DNA of 64,000 nucleotides. It comes from Sedimentibacter sp. zth1 (GTDB lineage Bacteria; Bacillota; Clostridia; Tissierellales; Sedimentibacteraceae). Below are positions 9,277-18,266 of this stretch, piece by piece. The DNA lies in assembly GCF_017352195.1 (NCBI RefSeq), contig NZ_CP071445.1:1922001-1986000 (forward strand). Direction: 5' to 3'. The translations under genes and the position numbers were made by a program. The notes below the pieces were generated by a model. That model made no database searches. It was not told the DNA's origin and was given only the letters and a program-made list of their open reading frames with translations. Position 1 is the stretch's first letter. Each line of letters starts with the position of its first letter.

Positions 9277-10742
9277 CTATTGTGTGACTGACACACGGAG
9301 GTATTTATTGTCAAAATATCCTCTACTTCGACACCACTTACAGTTTCATTCTCTATAAGCATATCTGCTATTATTTTAATATATTCTTTATTATTTAAAA
9401 TTATGTTTTTAACTTCTTGATATAATTCATTAATCAAGTCTTTTATCTGAGATTCTATATCAATTTTAATATTAAAATTTTGTGCAATAACATTATAATT
9501 AATTAGTCCAGAAGTTTCTGACATACCATACTTTGTTACATAATCTAATGCAATTGCAGTTGTCTTTTCTATATCGTTTTGTGCTCCAATAGTTATATTA
9601 TTCTTACCAAAAAATATTTCCTCAACTCCTCTTCCAGCTAAAAAAACTTTAATTTGATTTCTTATTTTTTCTTTTGTAATTATTAATTCGTTATGAGGAG
9701 TAGTTAAAGTATATCCTCCGGCTCCTTTTGTAGTTGGTATAATTGATACCTTGACAATATTATTTTCAGGCATTAGCTTTTTTGATACAAATGCATGTCC
9801 AGCTTCATGATAAGCTGTAATCTTTTTTTGCTCTTCGTTTGCATTTATGTTTCTTTGCTCGGAACCCGCTACAACTGTTAAATATGCTCTTTCAAGATGA
9901 TCTAATTGCAAATTTTCACTTTTTTCTTTTACTGCCATGATTTTTGCTTCATTCACTAAATTTTCAAGCATTGCCCCACTAAAATAAACTGTCATTTCAG
10001 CAATTTTATCTAATTCCACATTTTCTTTTGGATTGGCTTTGTCTACATATAGCTTTAATATTTCTTTTCTAGCTTGCTTGTCTGGTAACATTATTTCTAT
10101 TTGTCTATCAAATCTTCCTGGTCTTAATAATGCACTGTCTAAAGTGTCTATTCTATTTGTTGCTGCTACCACTATTATGTTATTGTTTTCGAAACCAGAC
10201 ATTTCGGTTAATAAAGCATTTAATGTTCTGTCACTTTCATCGCTGCCTCTCATTGACCCGCTTGAACCGCCCATTCTTTTCTTTCCAATTGCGTCTATTT
10301 CATCTATAAAAATTACGCTCTTACCTGATTTGCTTGCTTTCTTAAATAAATTTCTAATTCTACTAGCACCAAGTCCAGCATAAACTTGTACAAAATCAGA
10401 ACCTGATACAGCGTAGAAATCCACTCCCGCTTCTCCCGCTAAGGCTTGAGCTAACAATGTTTTACCGGTTCCTGGTGTTCCATACAATAAAACTCCCTTT
10501 GGTACTCTAATGTTGAATTTTTCATATTTTTCAGGATTTTTCATAAAATCAACTAAGTCATTCATATTTTCTTTAGCTTCATAGTTACCTGCTATGTCAT
10601 CAAACTTGACATTAGATTGATTTTTGTAATTTATTTCGCTTAAATTATTCATTTCTTTTTGAGCTGCTTTTTTATTTCTAAAAAACAAAAAATATACAAC
10701 TATTACTATAATTGCAATTGCTACATAAGAAAAAATATCCAT
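9273..10742 (-). CDS. Short FtsH-like membrane AAA+ zinc metalloprotease
   Basis: 489 aa, against about 600-650 for typical FtsH. A single N-terminal membrane helix (residues about 5-21) leads straight to the AAA domain; the second helix and the extracellular domain of FtsH are absent. Walker A is GTPGTGKT (88-95), Walker B IFIDE (144-148), and the second region of homology ends RPGRFDR. The zinc site is HEAGH (312-316). All catalytic parts are present, so an active ATP-dependent protease is expected, with a changed membrane topology or partner set. The start has AAAGGGG upstream. It is probably a second FtsH paralogue beside a full-length one elsewhere (inference). Confidence 0.85.
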   Translation of the reverse strand: MDIFSYVAIAIIVIVVYFLFFRNKKAAQKEMNNLSEINYKNQSNVKFDDIAGNYEAKENMNDLVDFMKNPEKYEKFNIRVPKGVLLYGTPGTGKTLLAQALAGEAGVDFYAVSGSDFVQVYAGLGASRIRNLFKKASKSGKSVIFIDEIDAIGKKRMGGSSGSMRGSDESDRTLNALLTEMSGFENNNIIVVAATNRIDTLDSALLRPGRFDRQIEIMLPDKQARKEILKLYVDKANPKENVELDKIAEMTVYFSGAMLENLVNEAKIMAVKEKSENLQLDHLERAYLTVVAGSEQRNINANEEQKKITAYHEAGHAFVSKKLMPENNIVKVSIIPTTKGAGGYTLTTPHNELIITKEKIRNQIKVFLAGRGVEEIFFGKNNITIGAQNDIEKTTAIALDYVTKYGMSETSGLINYNVIAQNFNIKIDIESQIKDLINELYQEVKNIILNNKEYIKIIADMLIENETVSGVEVEDILTINTSVCQSHNS

Positions 10743-10825
10743 ATAATAACCCCTTTATATTTATACTTTAAGTGATTATAACATGAATATTAATAAATTT
10801 ATACACATAAATATTTAGCCGAATT

Positions 10826-11299
10826 TCATCTTCTTTCCAAGATGCACACTGCCTGTGCAGATACTCCTAAGCCTTGTCCTTCAAATCCTAAGTGTTCTGT
10901 TGTTGTCGCTTTTATGTTTACATTTTCAGTATCTGTTTCCATTATATTTGCTAAAATTTTTCTCATTTTCTCTATATATGGAGACATTTTTGGACTCTGT
11001 GCTACTATAATGCTGTCTACATTGCCTATTTTATAATCCATAGACTTCATTAGTTCTACAACATTTCCGAGTAAGAGTTTACTATCAATATCTTTAAATT
11101 TCATATCAGTATCCGGAAAAATATTGCCTATATCTCTTTTTGAAAGTGCACCCAAAATACTATCCATGATAGCGTGTATCAAAACATCTGCATCTGAATG
11201 TCCTTCAAGACCCTTTTTGTATGGTATTTGAATACCACCTATTATAAGTTTCCTACCTTCTACTAATTTATGTACATCATAACCAATACCAATTTTCAT
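10826..11299 (-). CDS. ispF: 2-C-methyl-D-erythritol 2,4-cyclodiphosphate synthase
   Basis: A 157-aa enzyme of the MEP isoprenoid pathway that converts CDP-methylerythritol 2-phosphate to the cyclic diphosphate, releasing CMP. Zinc ligands Asp8, His10 (GYDVHKL) and His42 are in place. The HSDADVL motif and the C-terminal TTTEHLGFEGQGLG are diagnostic. Normal length. It lies 8 bases after ispD, the gene of an earlier step, in the common ispD-ispF arrangement. Confidence 0.96.
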   Translation of the reverse strand: MKIGIGYDVHKLVEGRKLIIGGIQIPYKKGLEGHSDADVLIHAIMDSILGALSKRDIGNIFPDTDMKFKDIDSKLLLGNVVELMKSMDYKIGNVDSIIVAQSPKMSPYIEKMRKILANIMETDTENVNIKATTTEHLGFEGQGLGVSAQAVCILERR

Positions 11300-11307
11300 A
11301 TTATCAC

Positions 11308-12006
11308 CTAAACCATTCTTGATATAAGCTCTGCTACTCTTAAATCAAACTGAGTAGTAATTTTTATATTTTTTTGTAAACCCTTAATAGCTTTTACTTC
11401 ATACCCATAATGCTCTACTATTGATGAATCATCTGTTACTGACAATTCATCTAATAATGCATTTTTATAACACTCACTTATTATTTCATATTTAAAAGCT
11501 TGTGGTGTTTGAATAGCTTTATATTTGCTTCTATCTAAAGTTTTTTTAACTATATCCTCGTCATTAACCTTTTTTATTGTATCAACTATATCAATTGTTG
11601 GTACACATGCTCCGAATTCATAAGCATTTTCTATACAATTATTAATAAGTCCTTGTGAAGCAAATGGTCGGACACCGTCATGTATCAGCACAATACCGTT
11701 AATCATATCTTCTTTTATAGCATTTATACCATTATTAACAGAGTTAATTCTTTCGGAACCTCCAACTACTATTTTAGATATTTTTGGTTTGTCACAACTA
11801 ATTTTTGTTTTTACAAATTCTATATCTTCATAATTAACTACCAATAATATATCATCTATTTTATTGTTCTTTTCAAATTGTTCTATAGTTTTTTCAACTA
11901 TATATTTATCATCTACCATAAGATACTGTTTAGGTCTATTTTCTCCCATTCTAGTACCTTTTCCACCAGCTACTATTATTGCTACAACATATTTTTCTTT
12001 ATACAT
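11308..12006 (-). CDS. ispD: 2-C-methyl-D-erythritol 4-phosphate cytidylyltransferase
   Basis: A 232-aa cytidylyltransferase that makes CDP-methylerythritol from methylerythritol 4-phosphate and CTP in the MEP pathway. The N-terminal AGGKGTRMG with nearby RPKQYL is the nucleotide-binding signature. IHDGVRPF, the IspD family signature, is present, as is the TPQAF segment. Start ATG with AGGAG upstream. Pairs with ispF 8 bases downstream; trpS ends about 50 bases upstream. Confidence 0.96.
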   Translation of the reverse strand: MYKEKYVVAIIVAGGKGTRMGENRPKQYLMVDDKYIVEKTIEQFEKNNKIDDILLVVNYEDIEFVKTKISCDKPKISKIVVGGSERINSVNNGINAIKEDMINGIVLIHDGVRPFASQGLINNCIENAYEFGACVPTIDIVDTIKKVNDEDIVKKTLDRSKYKAIQTPQAFKYEIISECYKNALLDELSVTDDSSIVEHYGYEVKAIKGLQKNIKITTQFDLRVAELISRMV

Positions 12007-12057
12007 ATTTTCTCCTAATAACAGCTTCTATTTTACTAAATTACTAAGCGTACTATA

Positions 12058-13062
12058 TTAATATCTAGGTATAAATCCCACTTTTTTGTACACTTTTCTT
12101 AAAGTTTTTCTAGCTGTATTCTCAGCTTTTTCTGCGCCTTTTTGAAATACTTCTTGTAAATAGTCTTTATTTTTAAGTAACTCTTCTCTTTTTAGTCTTA
12201 AAGGTCTTAATTCATTTACAACAACTTCTGCAACATCATCTTTAAATATTGAGTATCCTTTTCCTTCATATCTTTCAACAATACTTTCTATTGTTTCGCC
12301 AGTAATTTTAGAATAAATTCCTAGTAAATTTTTTATTCCTGGTTGGTCATTGCTTAATTTTACTATTCCTAGTGAATCTGTTACTGATCTTTTGAATTTT
12401 CTTCTGATTTCATCATCATCATCAGTTAATAATATATAACTTTTATCATTAGTATCAGATTTAGACATTTTTATCGTAGGGTCTTGTAAATTCATTATTT
12501 TTGCACCTATTTTTGCTATATACGGCTCTGGAACTACAAATGTTTTGCTATATTTGTTATTAAATCTTATTGCTATATCTCTAGCTAGTTCAAGATGCTG
12601 TCTTTGATCTTCTCCAACCGGAACCAAATCTGTTTGATATAACAGTATATCCGCTGCCATCAATGAGGGATAAGTAAATAATCCCGCAGTAATATTGCTA
12701 TTTTGCTGTTTTTTAGATTTATCTTTAAATTGCGTCATTCTACCAAGTTCACCATAATAAGTTAGACAATTAAGTACCCAACCTAATTCAGCATGTGCTG
12801 ATACATGTGATTGAATAAACAGAGTAACCTTATCAGGGTTCAACCCTGCAGCAATATAGTTTGCTAATACCTCAAGTGTATTTTTTCTTAAATCCTTTGG
12901 TTCTTTTGAAACTGTAATTGCATGCATATCTACAATGCAAAAATAACAATTATATTCGTCAGCAAGAGTAGTCCAATTCTTTATAGCTCCTAAATAGTTA
13001 CCTAGTGTTAATGAACCAGACGGCTGAATACCACTAAATATAACTTTTTTATCATTTCCCAA
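12058..13062 (-). CDS. trpS: Tryptophanyl-tRNA synthetase
   Basis: A 334-aa class I synthetase charging tRNA-Trp. The HIGH-type motif is TLGN (19-22) within FSGIQPSGSLTLGNYLGA, and KMSKS is at 197-201. The start is TTG at 13062 with AGAGGTG about eight bases upstream. There is no T-box in the leader: the upstream region lacks the GGTGGTACCGCG element that leuS carries. Its own promoter is predicted at 13101-13129. It may be the first gene of a trpS-ispD-ispF transcript. Confidence 0.96.
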   Translation of the reverse strand: MGNDKKVIFSGIQPSGSLTLGNYLGAIKNWTTLADEYNCYFCIVDMHAITVSKEPKDLRKNTLEVLANYIAAGLNPDKVTLFIQSHVSAHAELGWVLNCLTYYGELGRMTQFKDKSKKQQNSNITAGLFTYPSLMAADILLYQTDLVPVGEDQRQHLELARDIAIRFNNKYSKTFVVPEPYIAKIGAKIMNLQDPTIKMSKSDTNDKSYILLTDDDDEIRRKFKRSVTDSLGIVKLSNDQPGIKNLLGIYSKITGETIESIVERYEGKGYSIFKDDVAEVVVNELRPLRLKREELLKNKDYLQEVFQKGAEKAENTARKTLRKVYKKVGFIPRY

Positions 13063-13100
13063 GTTTAATTCACCTCTAATATAAACATATATTTTAAGGT

Positions 13101-13129
13101 ATTATACTATATAGCAAATTCTAATGCAA
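13101..13129 (-). promoter_or_regulatory. Promoter of trpS
   Basis: TTGCAT (13124-13129), a 17-base spacer and TATAAT (13101-13106) on the minus strand, about 40 bases before the trpS start. Confidence 0.6.
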
Positions 13130-13309
13130 TAAATAAATATATTTACATTTATAATTATTGTGTAGAAAAAAATTATGTTATAAAATAAGTTTATGTATAA
13201 TTATAGAAATTTTACTGTTTTTACATACGAAAGTTGTTGAATTATATATCATTATGTATTAGTATATACTATGTTAATGATAAATGTAAATGTAAGGAAT
13301 GGGGATTAA

Positions 13310-13798
13310 ATGGTTAATAATATTATAAATTGTTGCGTTGTTGATTACTCGTTTAGAAAATATAATGTAACAAATTTATACAACATTAATAAAATCTACT
13401 CAAAATTTAAAAGTTGTATGGAGAAGATTTTAGATGAAGGTAAAAGGATAAAATTCATATGTGGTATGAATGAAGGGTTTGAATTACTTATTGCAAATAC
13501 AATTCTTGAATTAAAATATAAATATAAAAACTTATTATTTGAATGTGCCCTTCCTAATGAACTTCAAGCAGTTGGTTGGAGTGAATGTAATAGGGAAACT
13601 TATTATAATATTTTAGGGAAATGTGATATAGAAAACTTTATCAGTAAACAGCAACGTAAAGATAATATAAAAAGACGTAATCGTTATATGATATCATCTT
13701 CAAAATATATTTTTGTTTTAACAGATAATGAGAATTTTTTACTAAATAGTACATACATACAACATAATAAAAACATAATTGTCTTACCTACAAATTAA
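13310..13798 (+). CDS. YpsA/DUF1273-like SLOG-fold protein
   Basis: A 162-aa protein with the layout of YpsA/DUF1273: an N-terminal half ending in a glycine turn (FICGMNEGFE, where YpsA has a GG-A-x-G-x-D turn), then ILELKYKYK, then ALPNELQAVGW and a C-terminal RRNRYM like YpsA's QRNQFM. The family has a SLOG (Rossmann-like, nucleotide- or ligand-binding) fold, and B. subtilis YpsA affects cell division. The N-terminus and the phosphate-binding turn are degenerate here, so ligand binding may differ. Start ATG after GGGG; ends in a bidirectional terminator shared with rlmH. Confidence 0.6.
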   Translation: MVNNIINCCVVDYSFRKYNVTNLYNINKIYSKFKSCMEKILDEGKRIKFICGMNEGFELLIANTILELKYKYKNLLFECALPNELQAVGWSECNRETYYNILGKCDIENFISKQQRKDNIKRRNRYMISSSKYIFVLTDNENFLLNSTYIQHNKNIIVLPTN

Positions 13799-13822
13799 AA
13801 GCCGCTAATTTCTAGCGGCTTT
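13798..13822. terminator. Bidirectional intrinsic terminator
   Basis: Ten-base arms (AAAGCCGCTA/TAGCGGCTTT) with a 5-base loop and T-rich flanks. It lies between the convergent YpsA-like and rlmH genes and touches both stop codons. Confidence 0.85.
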
Positions 13823-14301
13823 TATTTGTGATAACTTTCATTTGCATTTATTTTAAATGCTCTGTATATTTGTTCAATTAGCAACACCTTGAACAATTGA
13901 TGCGGAAATGTCATTTTAGAGAAGGATAATTTAAAGTTTGCCCTATCAATTACTTCTTTTGAAAGCCCATTGCTTCCTCCAATTATAAAAGTTATTTCAG
14001 ATACCCCATTTACTGATAAATCCATAATTTTTTCGGCAAGTTCAACTGAAGCAATCTGCTTTCCTTCAATGCACATAGCCACAACGTATGTATTATCCTT
14101 TATTTTTTTGAGTATTTTTAGTCCTTCTTTCATTTTAACCTGTTCAATTTCTTTATTTGAAAAATTATCATCTGCCCTTTCATCCTGTATAACTTCTTCT
14201 ACGAATGTGCAAAATCTAGACAATCTTTTTCTATATTCTCCTATTGCATCTGCAAAGAATTTTTCCTTGATTTTTCCCACAGATATAATTGTAATTTTCA
14301 T
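13822..14301 (-). CDS. rlmH: 23S rRNA (pseudouridine1915-N3)-methyltransferase
   Basis: A 159-aa SPOUT methyltransferase that methylates pseudouridine 1915 in helix 69 of 23S rRNA using S-adenosylmethionine. The start MKITIISVGKIKE, the knot segment TFIIGGSNGLS and the C-terminal PHQLFKVLLIEQIYRAFKI are characteristic. Normal length (about 155-160). Monocistronic, with a good AAAGGAG ribosome site. Confidence 0.96.
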   Translation of the reverse strand: MKITIISVGKIKEKFFADAIGEYRKRLSRFCTFVEEVIQDERADDNFSNKEIEQVKMKEGLKILKKIKDNTYVVAMCIEGKQIASVELAEKIMDLSVNGVSEITFIIGGSNGLSKEVIDRANFKLSFSKMTFPHQLFKVLLIEQIYRAFKINANESYHK

Positions 14302-14440
14302 GAATACTCCTTTTTTGAAAATATATATTTAAATGTATCATATATTATTTTACATAAATTTATTAATAGTTACAATAAAATTATTCTATCTTATAGTTTA
14401 TTATGTTATAATTAGTTAATATACTAATAAGGATGATATT

Positions 14441-15142
14441 ATGTTTGAAACTAAAAATTTAGTTATTGGTGCTTTATTAATGCTTCGCAAATTCACCATT
14501 TTTGATATAAAATTTTATGCAGATATTGATAATGATGACTATACCATAGGTATGTATTTCTTACCTATTATAGGTTTATTATTAGGTTTAGCATCTATTT
14601 TATTATCTATATTTAAAGTTCTTTATAACGATATGTTTGTTAGTTGCTTATTGTTATTATATTTTTGTACTATAACAAAATGCAACACATTAAATAGTAC
14701 AATTAAATCCATCGATTTTTTTACAAAATCAAGTCAAGCTAATAACTACTCCACGTTAATAAGTATTAGTCTAATTTGTTTAATATATTTTACTATGTTT
14801 TATCTTTTGCCTATAAGAGTTATAGCTCTTATGCCTATGGTTGGATTTTCAACACTTTTAATATTAAGTAACTTTGTAAAAAGAAATAAAGATAATACTA
14901 GCGTTTTAAAGTATTGTAAAAATTCTCATACACTATTTGCATTTTTATTCTCATTCATAATTACCATATTGCTAAATTATAAGCTTACTATTGCATTATC
15001 TATTACATATTGTATCAGTATTTTTATTGTAAACATTGTAGACTCAAAAATAAAAATATTGCCCTCGTCTATAGAGGGCTTAATAATTGAATCTTCACAG
15101 ATTATTTTTTTACTAACTACTTATTTATTATTTCTATACTAA
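14441..15142 (+). CDS. CobS-like polytopic membrane protein lacking the catalytic signature
   Basis: 233 aa with about six hydrophobic segments. The order and spacing resemble cobalamin synthase CobS (adenosylcobinamide-GDP ribazoletransferase): an N-terminal FTIFDIKFY, FLPIIGLLLG (like FPLVGLLIG), a central MPMVGF and a C-terminal LPSSIEGLIIES that aligns with the CobS G-G-x-T-G-D...E segment. The HLDG-x-x-D-x-x-D signature of CobS is absent; its place is taken by TLNSTIKSIDFF. It is therefore unlikely to be an active CobS, and no other cobalamin genes are nearby. RBS AAGGATG. Its stop overlaps that of the convergent gene by 4 bases. Family assignment rests on pattern only. Confidence 0.45.
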   Translation: MFETKNLVIGALLMLRKFTIFDIKFYADIDNDDYTIGMYFLPIIGLLLGLASILLSIFKVLYNDMFVSCLLLLYFCTITKCNTLNSTIKSIDFFTKSSQANNYSTLISISLICLIYFTMFYLLPIRVIALMPMVGFSTLLILSNFVKRNKDNTSVLKYCKNSHTLFAFLFSFIITILLNYKLTIALSITYCISIFIVNIVDSKIKILPSSIEGLIIESSQIIFLLTTYLLFLY

Positions 15143-15972
15143 TTATTGCTACTTTTATTCTTTCTTTCGTCTAGAGCATTTTTTATATTCTGTAACTGTT
15201 CTTGAAATTTAACTGATTTCATTTTAGGGAATGCCCTAATTAACCTTCTTTGAAAGAATTTATTGGATTTAACAGTCTGATTAAATTCTTTTAATGGTCT
15301 TTCTATTTTTGCATATAGCTCTTTTCCCATTTCTAATTTCTCTAAATTATTTTTTAACATATCAACTCTATCGGATATTTTTTGTTCCATAAACAACTGT
15401 TTTTCATCAAATTTATCTTTTATTTCAAATGTTATTTCACGTAAACGATGCATTTTTTCATTCAAATCTATAACTGCTTGTACTGTTATAGTTAAATCAA
15501 CTGAAAATATCATTATTATAATTATAGCAAAAGCTTGTATCCATGAATAAGGTATAGTATCAATTAAATTAACAACATAGTCGTCTAAAAATACTACAAC
15601 AAAAACCGACAACACACCAAACATAATTGAGTTTATAAGACAAACTCTACCATTAATATTAAATTTTTTGTCTGAATAATCCCACCAAGAAGAATGAAAT
15701 ATTTTTTCCATTAAAAAACTAGTTATATACTCAAGTGTAGAAGTAAAAAGCATTCCTAATACAAATACTAAAAATACATTAAATTTGTACGGAGATAGTA
15801 CTGTTACTACAATTAATGCTCCAAATCCATAAATTGGACATAAAGGTCCACTTAAAAAACCTCTATTTATAAATTTTCTAGCTAATGTAGAACAATAAGC
15901 AACCTCGCAACACCATCCAATAACACTATATATAATAAAATATATAAAATCCATATAAAAATTTGAAAACAA
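15139..15972 (-). CDS. CmpB-type putative ABC transporter permease (PF06541-like)
   Basis: A 277-aa membrane protein with about five hydrophobic segments, then a charged cytoplasmic tail (about residues 185-277) with coiled-coil character. The motifs YSVIGWCCEV, GFLSGPLCPIYGFG and SWWDYSD are typical of this family, whose transport role is not established. The start is TTG at 15972 with AGAGGA six bases upstream. An in-frame ATG at 16005 has no ribosome site. Confidence 0.8.
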   Translation of the reverse strand: MFSNFYMDFIYFIIYSVIGWCCEVAYCSTLARKFINRGFLSGPLCPIYGFGALIVVTVLSPYKFNVFLVFVLGMLFTSTLEYITSFLMEKIFHSSWWDYSDKKFNINGRVCLINSIMFGVLSVFVVVFLDDYVVNLIDTIPYSWIQAFAIIIIMIFSVDLTITVQAVIDLNEKMHRLREITFEIKDKFDEKQLFMEQKISDRVDMLKNNLEKLEMGKELYAKIERPLKEFNQTVKSNKFFQRRLIRAFPKMKSVKFQEQLQNIKNALDERKNKSSNN

Positions 15973-16076
15973 TTTATTTCCTCTTTTCGTATTAATATAG
16001 TACATTAGCTAATTTCTAACAAATTACAATTTACAAATTGCATGTGTCACTATCAAGTCTTTTATAAAACATTATA

Positions 16077-16122
16077 AATGTAAACCGATAGTATTATTCC
16101 TATTACAAGCTGAGTTTACATT
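16077..16122. repeat. Inverted repeat downstream of the LTA-synthase-like gene
   Basis: Nine-base arms AATGTAAAC and GTTTACATT enclose 28 bases. There is no clean T-run, so it is either a weak terminator or a protein site in the 140-base gap between the two minus-strand membrane genes. Confidence 0.3.
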
Positions 16123-16145
16123 GCAATATTTAAGCTAGTTATCTT

Positions 16146-18170
16146 TTATTCCGTCTTTATTTTATAGACAAATTCATCTGATTTGCCTAAAATTTTCCAA
16201 TCATCACTTTCTTGATTTATTGTAACTATATCTCCGTCTTCAAGTTCAATATCTTGCAATATAATGATATTTTTATCCTTATATTTTGCCTCTTTCTTTT
16301 TATTGTTAACATATACTTCACTCCAATAAGTAAAATTATGTCCTAAAACATATATATCATCTTCTATTTGACTAATATCTGAGATATAAATTTTATTAAT
16401 ACCCATTTGAAGGTTTGTTGGTTCATATGGATTTGCACCACCATATATAATCTTATCACCATATAACATATCATGTTCTAACATTTGTAATTTATCTAAA
16501 TAATTATAATTATCTGAATTAACATTATGAAACCTTGTTAAAACACCATTATCAAAATTTAATTTACTCATGACATTTGATGTAAGCTGATAAGCATTTA
16601 TATCTTTATCTTCCTGTTTCAACCCAATATTATCCCAAATTACGTATTCTGTTTGAAATATGCTGTTATTATCTAATTGTTCTTGTTTTATATCAAAGGC
16701 TGGTAAATGGTCACCAAACATAACCAATACTACTGGCTCATCAAAATTTTCCAAGGTTGAAATTAAACTTCCTATAAAATCATCCATTTCATTAATTTGA
16801 TTAACAAAATATTCAAAACCTACTTTTACATCTTCATCAACACCTTCAACAGTTATACTTTGATTTTCATCAATAACTTCTGATGGATATCTTCCATGTC
16901 CTTGAACAGATATTGTATAAACTAAATCTCTTTGCTCTGTACTTTTTAATGATTTTATTATTTGGTTCGTTAAAATACAGTCTTTACACCATCCCAAAGG
17001 ATTATATTCAACATTATTCATATACTCAATTGGAGTAAAAACATCAAAACCTAACTGTTTATACACTTCATTTCTACCATAAAACCCACCTTTGTGGTTA
17101 TGTATTGCTTGAGTTTTATATCCTAGCTCTTTCAAGTTATAGTTTATAGTTTCACAAGTAGAAGATTTTAATATAGTTGTATAAGGGTATTCTCCTGGTC
17201 CAAAGAATTGCAAACTCATTCCAGTTATAATTTCAAATTCTGTATTTGCAGTACCAGCACCCACTGTTGGCACAGTTAAGAACCCAGAAGAATATGTGCC
17301 TTTTAGGTGACTAAACACAGGGACTGGGTCACTTGAGAATGTTACATCTTTCAAATGTTTAACATCAAAAAATGACTCTAATTGTAAAAAAAGAATGTTT
17401 GGATGCTCAGTATTTGCTTTGTATTCTGTATCTTCTTCTAATACTTTATTATTTGAATCCTTTTCTGATAACTTATTTTTATTAGCCTCTTCTTCGTCAA
17501 TCTCAGATAAAATTACTTTCATAGCTTCTTTTGAATAGTCTTCTGGTTCGTCTATTCCCCTATCCACTAGTGTACATGTAAAACAATAAGCAAAACCATA
17601 ATCCGAATAAGCATCAGCAATGTTTTTAAATGAATTTGGTACAATATTCATATTTTTATAAAACACAGATGATACAAGCGTAAATACTGTAATTATTAAA
17701 CATGAAGGAATTAATTTATTGTATGCAGGTCTCCTTCTTGGTAGTTTTATAAATGCATAAACTATAAGAATAATTGTTGCAACTATTGACACTCCAATTA
17801 ATATCATTTCAAAAATATTTAAATATACTGGCATAATATCGAGAGCTGATTTAACTATTTTGAAATCAATAGCTCCTAACGGAGTTGTCCTAAAACCTAA
17901 AACCACACAATTTGTTATACCTAATCCTAACCAAATTATTGTAACTAAAAGCATCGTGAAATATTTTCTTTTAAATAGACAAGTAATGTAATATGTGAAC
18001 AAAACTATTGTCATATTGAATAAAAATAACATCGGATTAAAAATTAGATACTGTAATCCTAAAAAAATTGAGCGTCTACTAAGTATTTCAACAACTAAAT
18101 AAACAGCAAAAGATAGCATAACGCTTTGAGCAAGGTGTCTATCCTTTATCCAATTAATAAATTTTTTCAT
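16146..18170 (-). CDS. LTA-synthase-like membrane phosphoglycerol transferase
   Basis: 674 aa. Five N-terminal membrane helices (within residues 1-190) precede an extracellular sulfatase-fold domain of the LtaS family. The nucleophile region reads GAGTANTEFEI, with Thr as the expected catalytic residue. Other metal or substrate motifs are HNHKGGFYGRN and MFGDHLPAF, and NILFLQLESF marks the domain start. The last 90 or so residues form an added beta-rich module (NKIYISDISQ, YVLGHNFT), resembling an IPT/TIG fold and absent from classical LtaS. The family polymerises or transfers phosphoglycerol from phosphatidylglycerol onto cell-surface polymers. Which polymer is made here is not known. Confidence 0.85.
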   Translation of the reverse strand: MKKFINWIKDRHLAQSVMLSFAVYLVVEILSRRSIFLGLQYLIFNPMLFLFNMTIVLFTYYITCLFKRKYFTMLLVTIIWLGLGITNCVVLGFRTTPLGAIDFKIVKSALDIMPVYLNIFEMILIGVSIVATIILIVYAFIKLPRRRPAYNKLIPSCLIITVFTLVSSVFYKNMNIVPNSFKNIADAYSDYGFAYCFTCTLVDRGIDEPEDYSKEAMKVILSEIDEEEANKNKLSEKDSNNKVLEEDTEYKANTEHPNILFLQLESFFDVKHLKDVTFSSDPVPVFSHLKGTYSSGFLTVPTVGAGTANTEFEIITGMSLQFFGPGEYPYTTILKSSTCETINYNLKELGYKTQAIHNHKGGFYGRNEVYKQLGFDVFTPIEYMNNVEYNPLGWCKDCILTNQIIKSLKSTEQRDLVYTISVQGHGRYPSEVIDENQSITVEGVDEDVKVGFEYFVNQINEMDDFIGSLISTLENFDEPVVLVMFGDHLPAFDIKQEQLDNNSIFQTEYVIWDNIGLKQEDKDINAYQLTSNVMSKLNFDNGVLTRFHNVNSDNYNYLDKLQMLEHDMLYGDKIIYGGANPYEPTNLQMGINKIYISDISQIEDDIYVLGHNFTYWSEVYVNNKKKEAKYKDKNIIILQDIELEDGDIVTINQESDDWKILGKSDEFVYKIKTE

Positions 18171-18180
18171 AATCCCTCCT

Positions 18181-18230
18181 GAAAATCAAGAAGAACACTG
18201 GATATAATCTGTATTACATATTACTCCAGT
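18181..18230 (-). terminator. Possible terminator after leuS
   Basis: On the minus strand, ACTGGA...TCCAGT arms (18197-18230), extended inward by a GTAAT/ATTAT pairing, are followed by the T-rich GTTCTTCTTGATTTT. It lies between leuS and the LTA-synthase-like gene. Confidence 0.4.
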
Positions 18231-18266
18231 ATCCTTTTATTAAAACTTGTATATTTTATTATTAAA

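Noticed and set aside
14441-15142. Functional cobalamin synthase
   Set aside because: The HLDG/Asp signature is missing and there are no cobalamin genes nearby.
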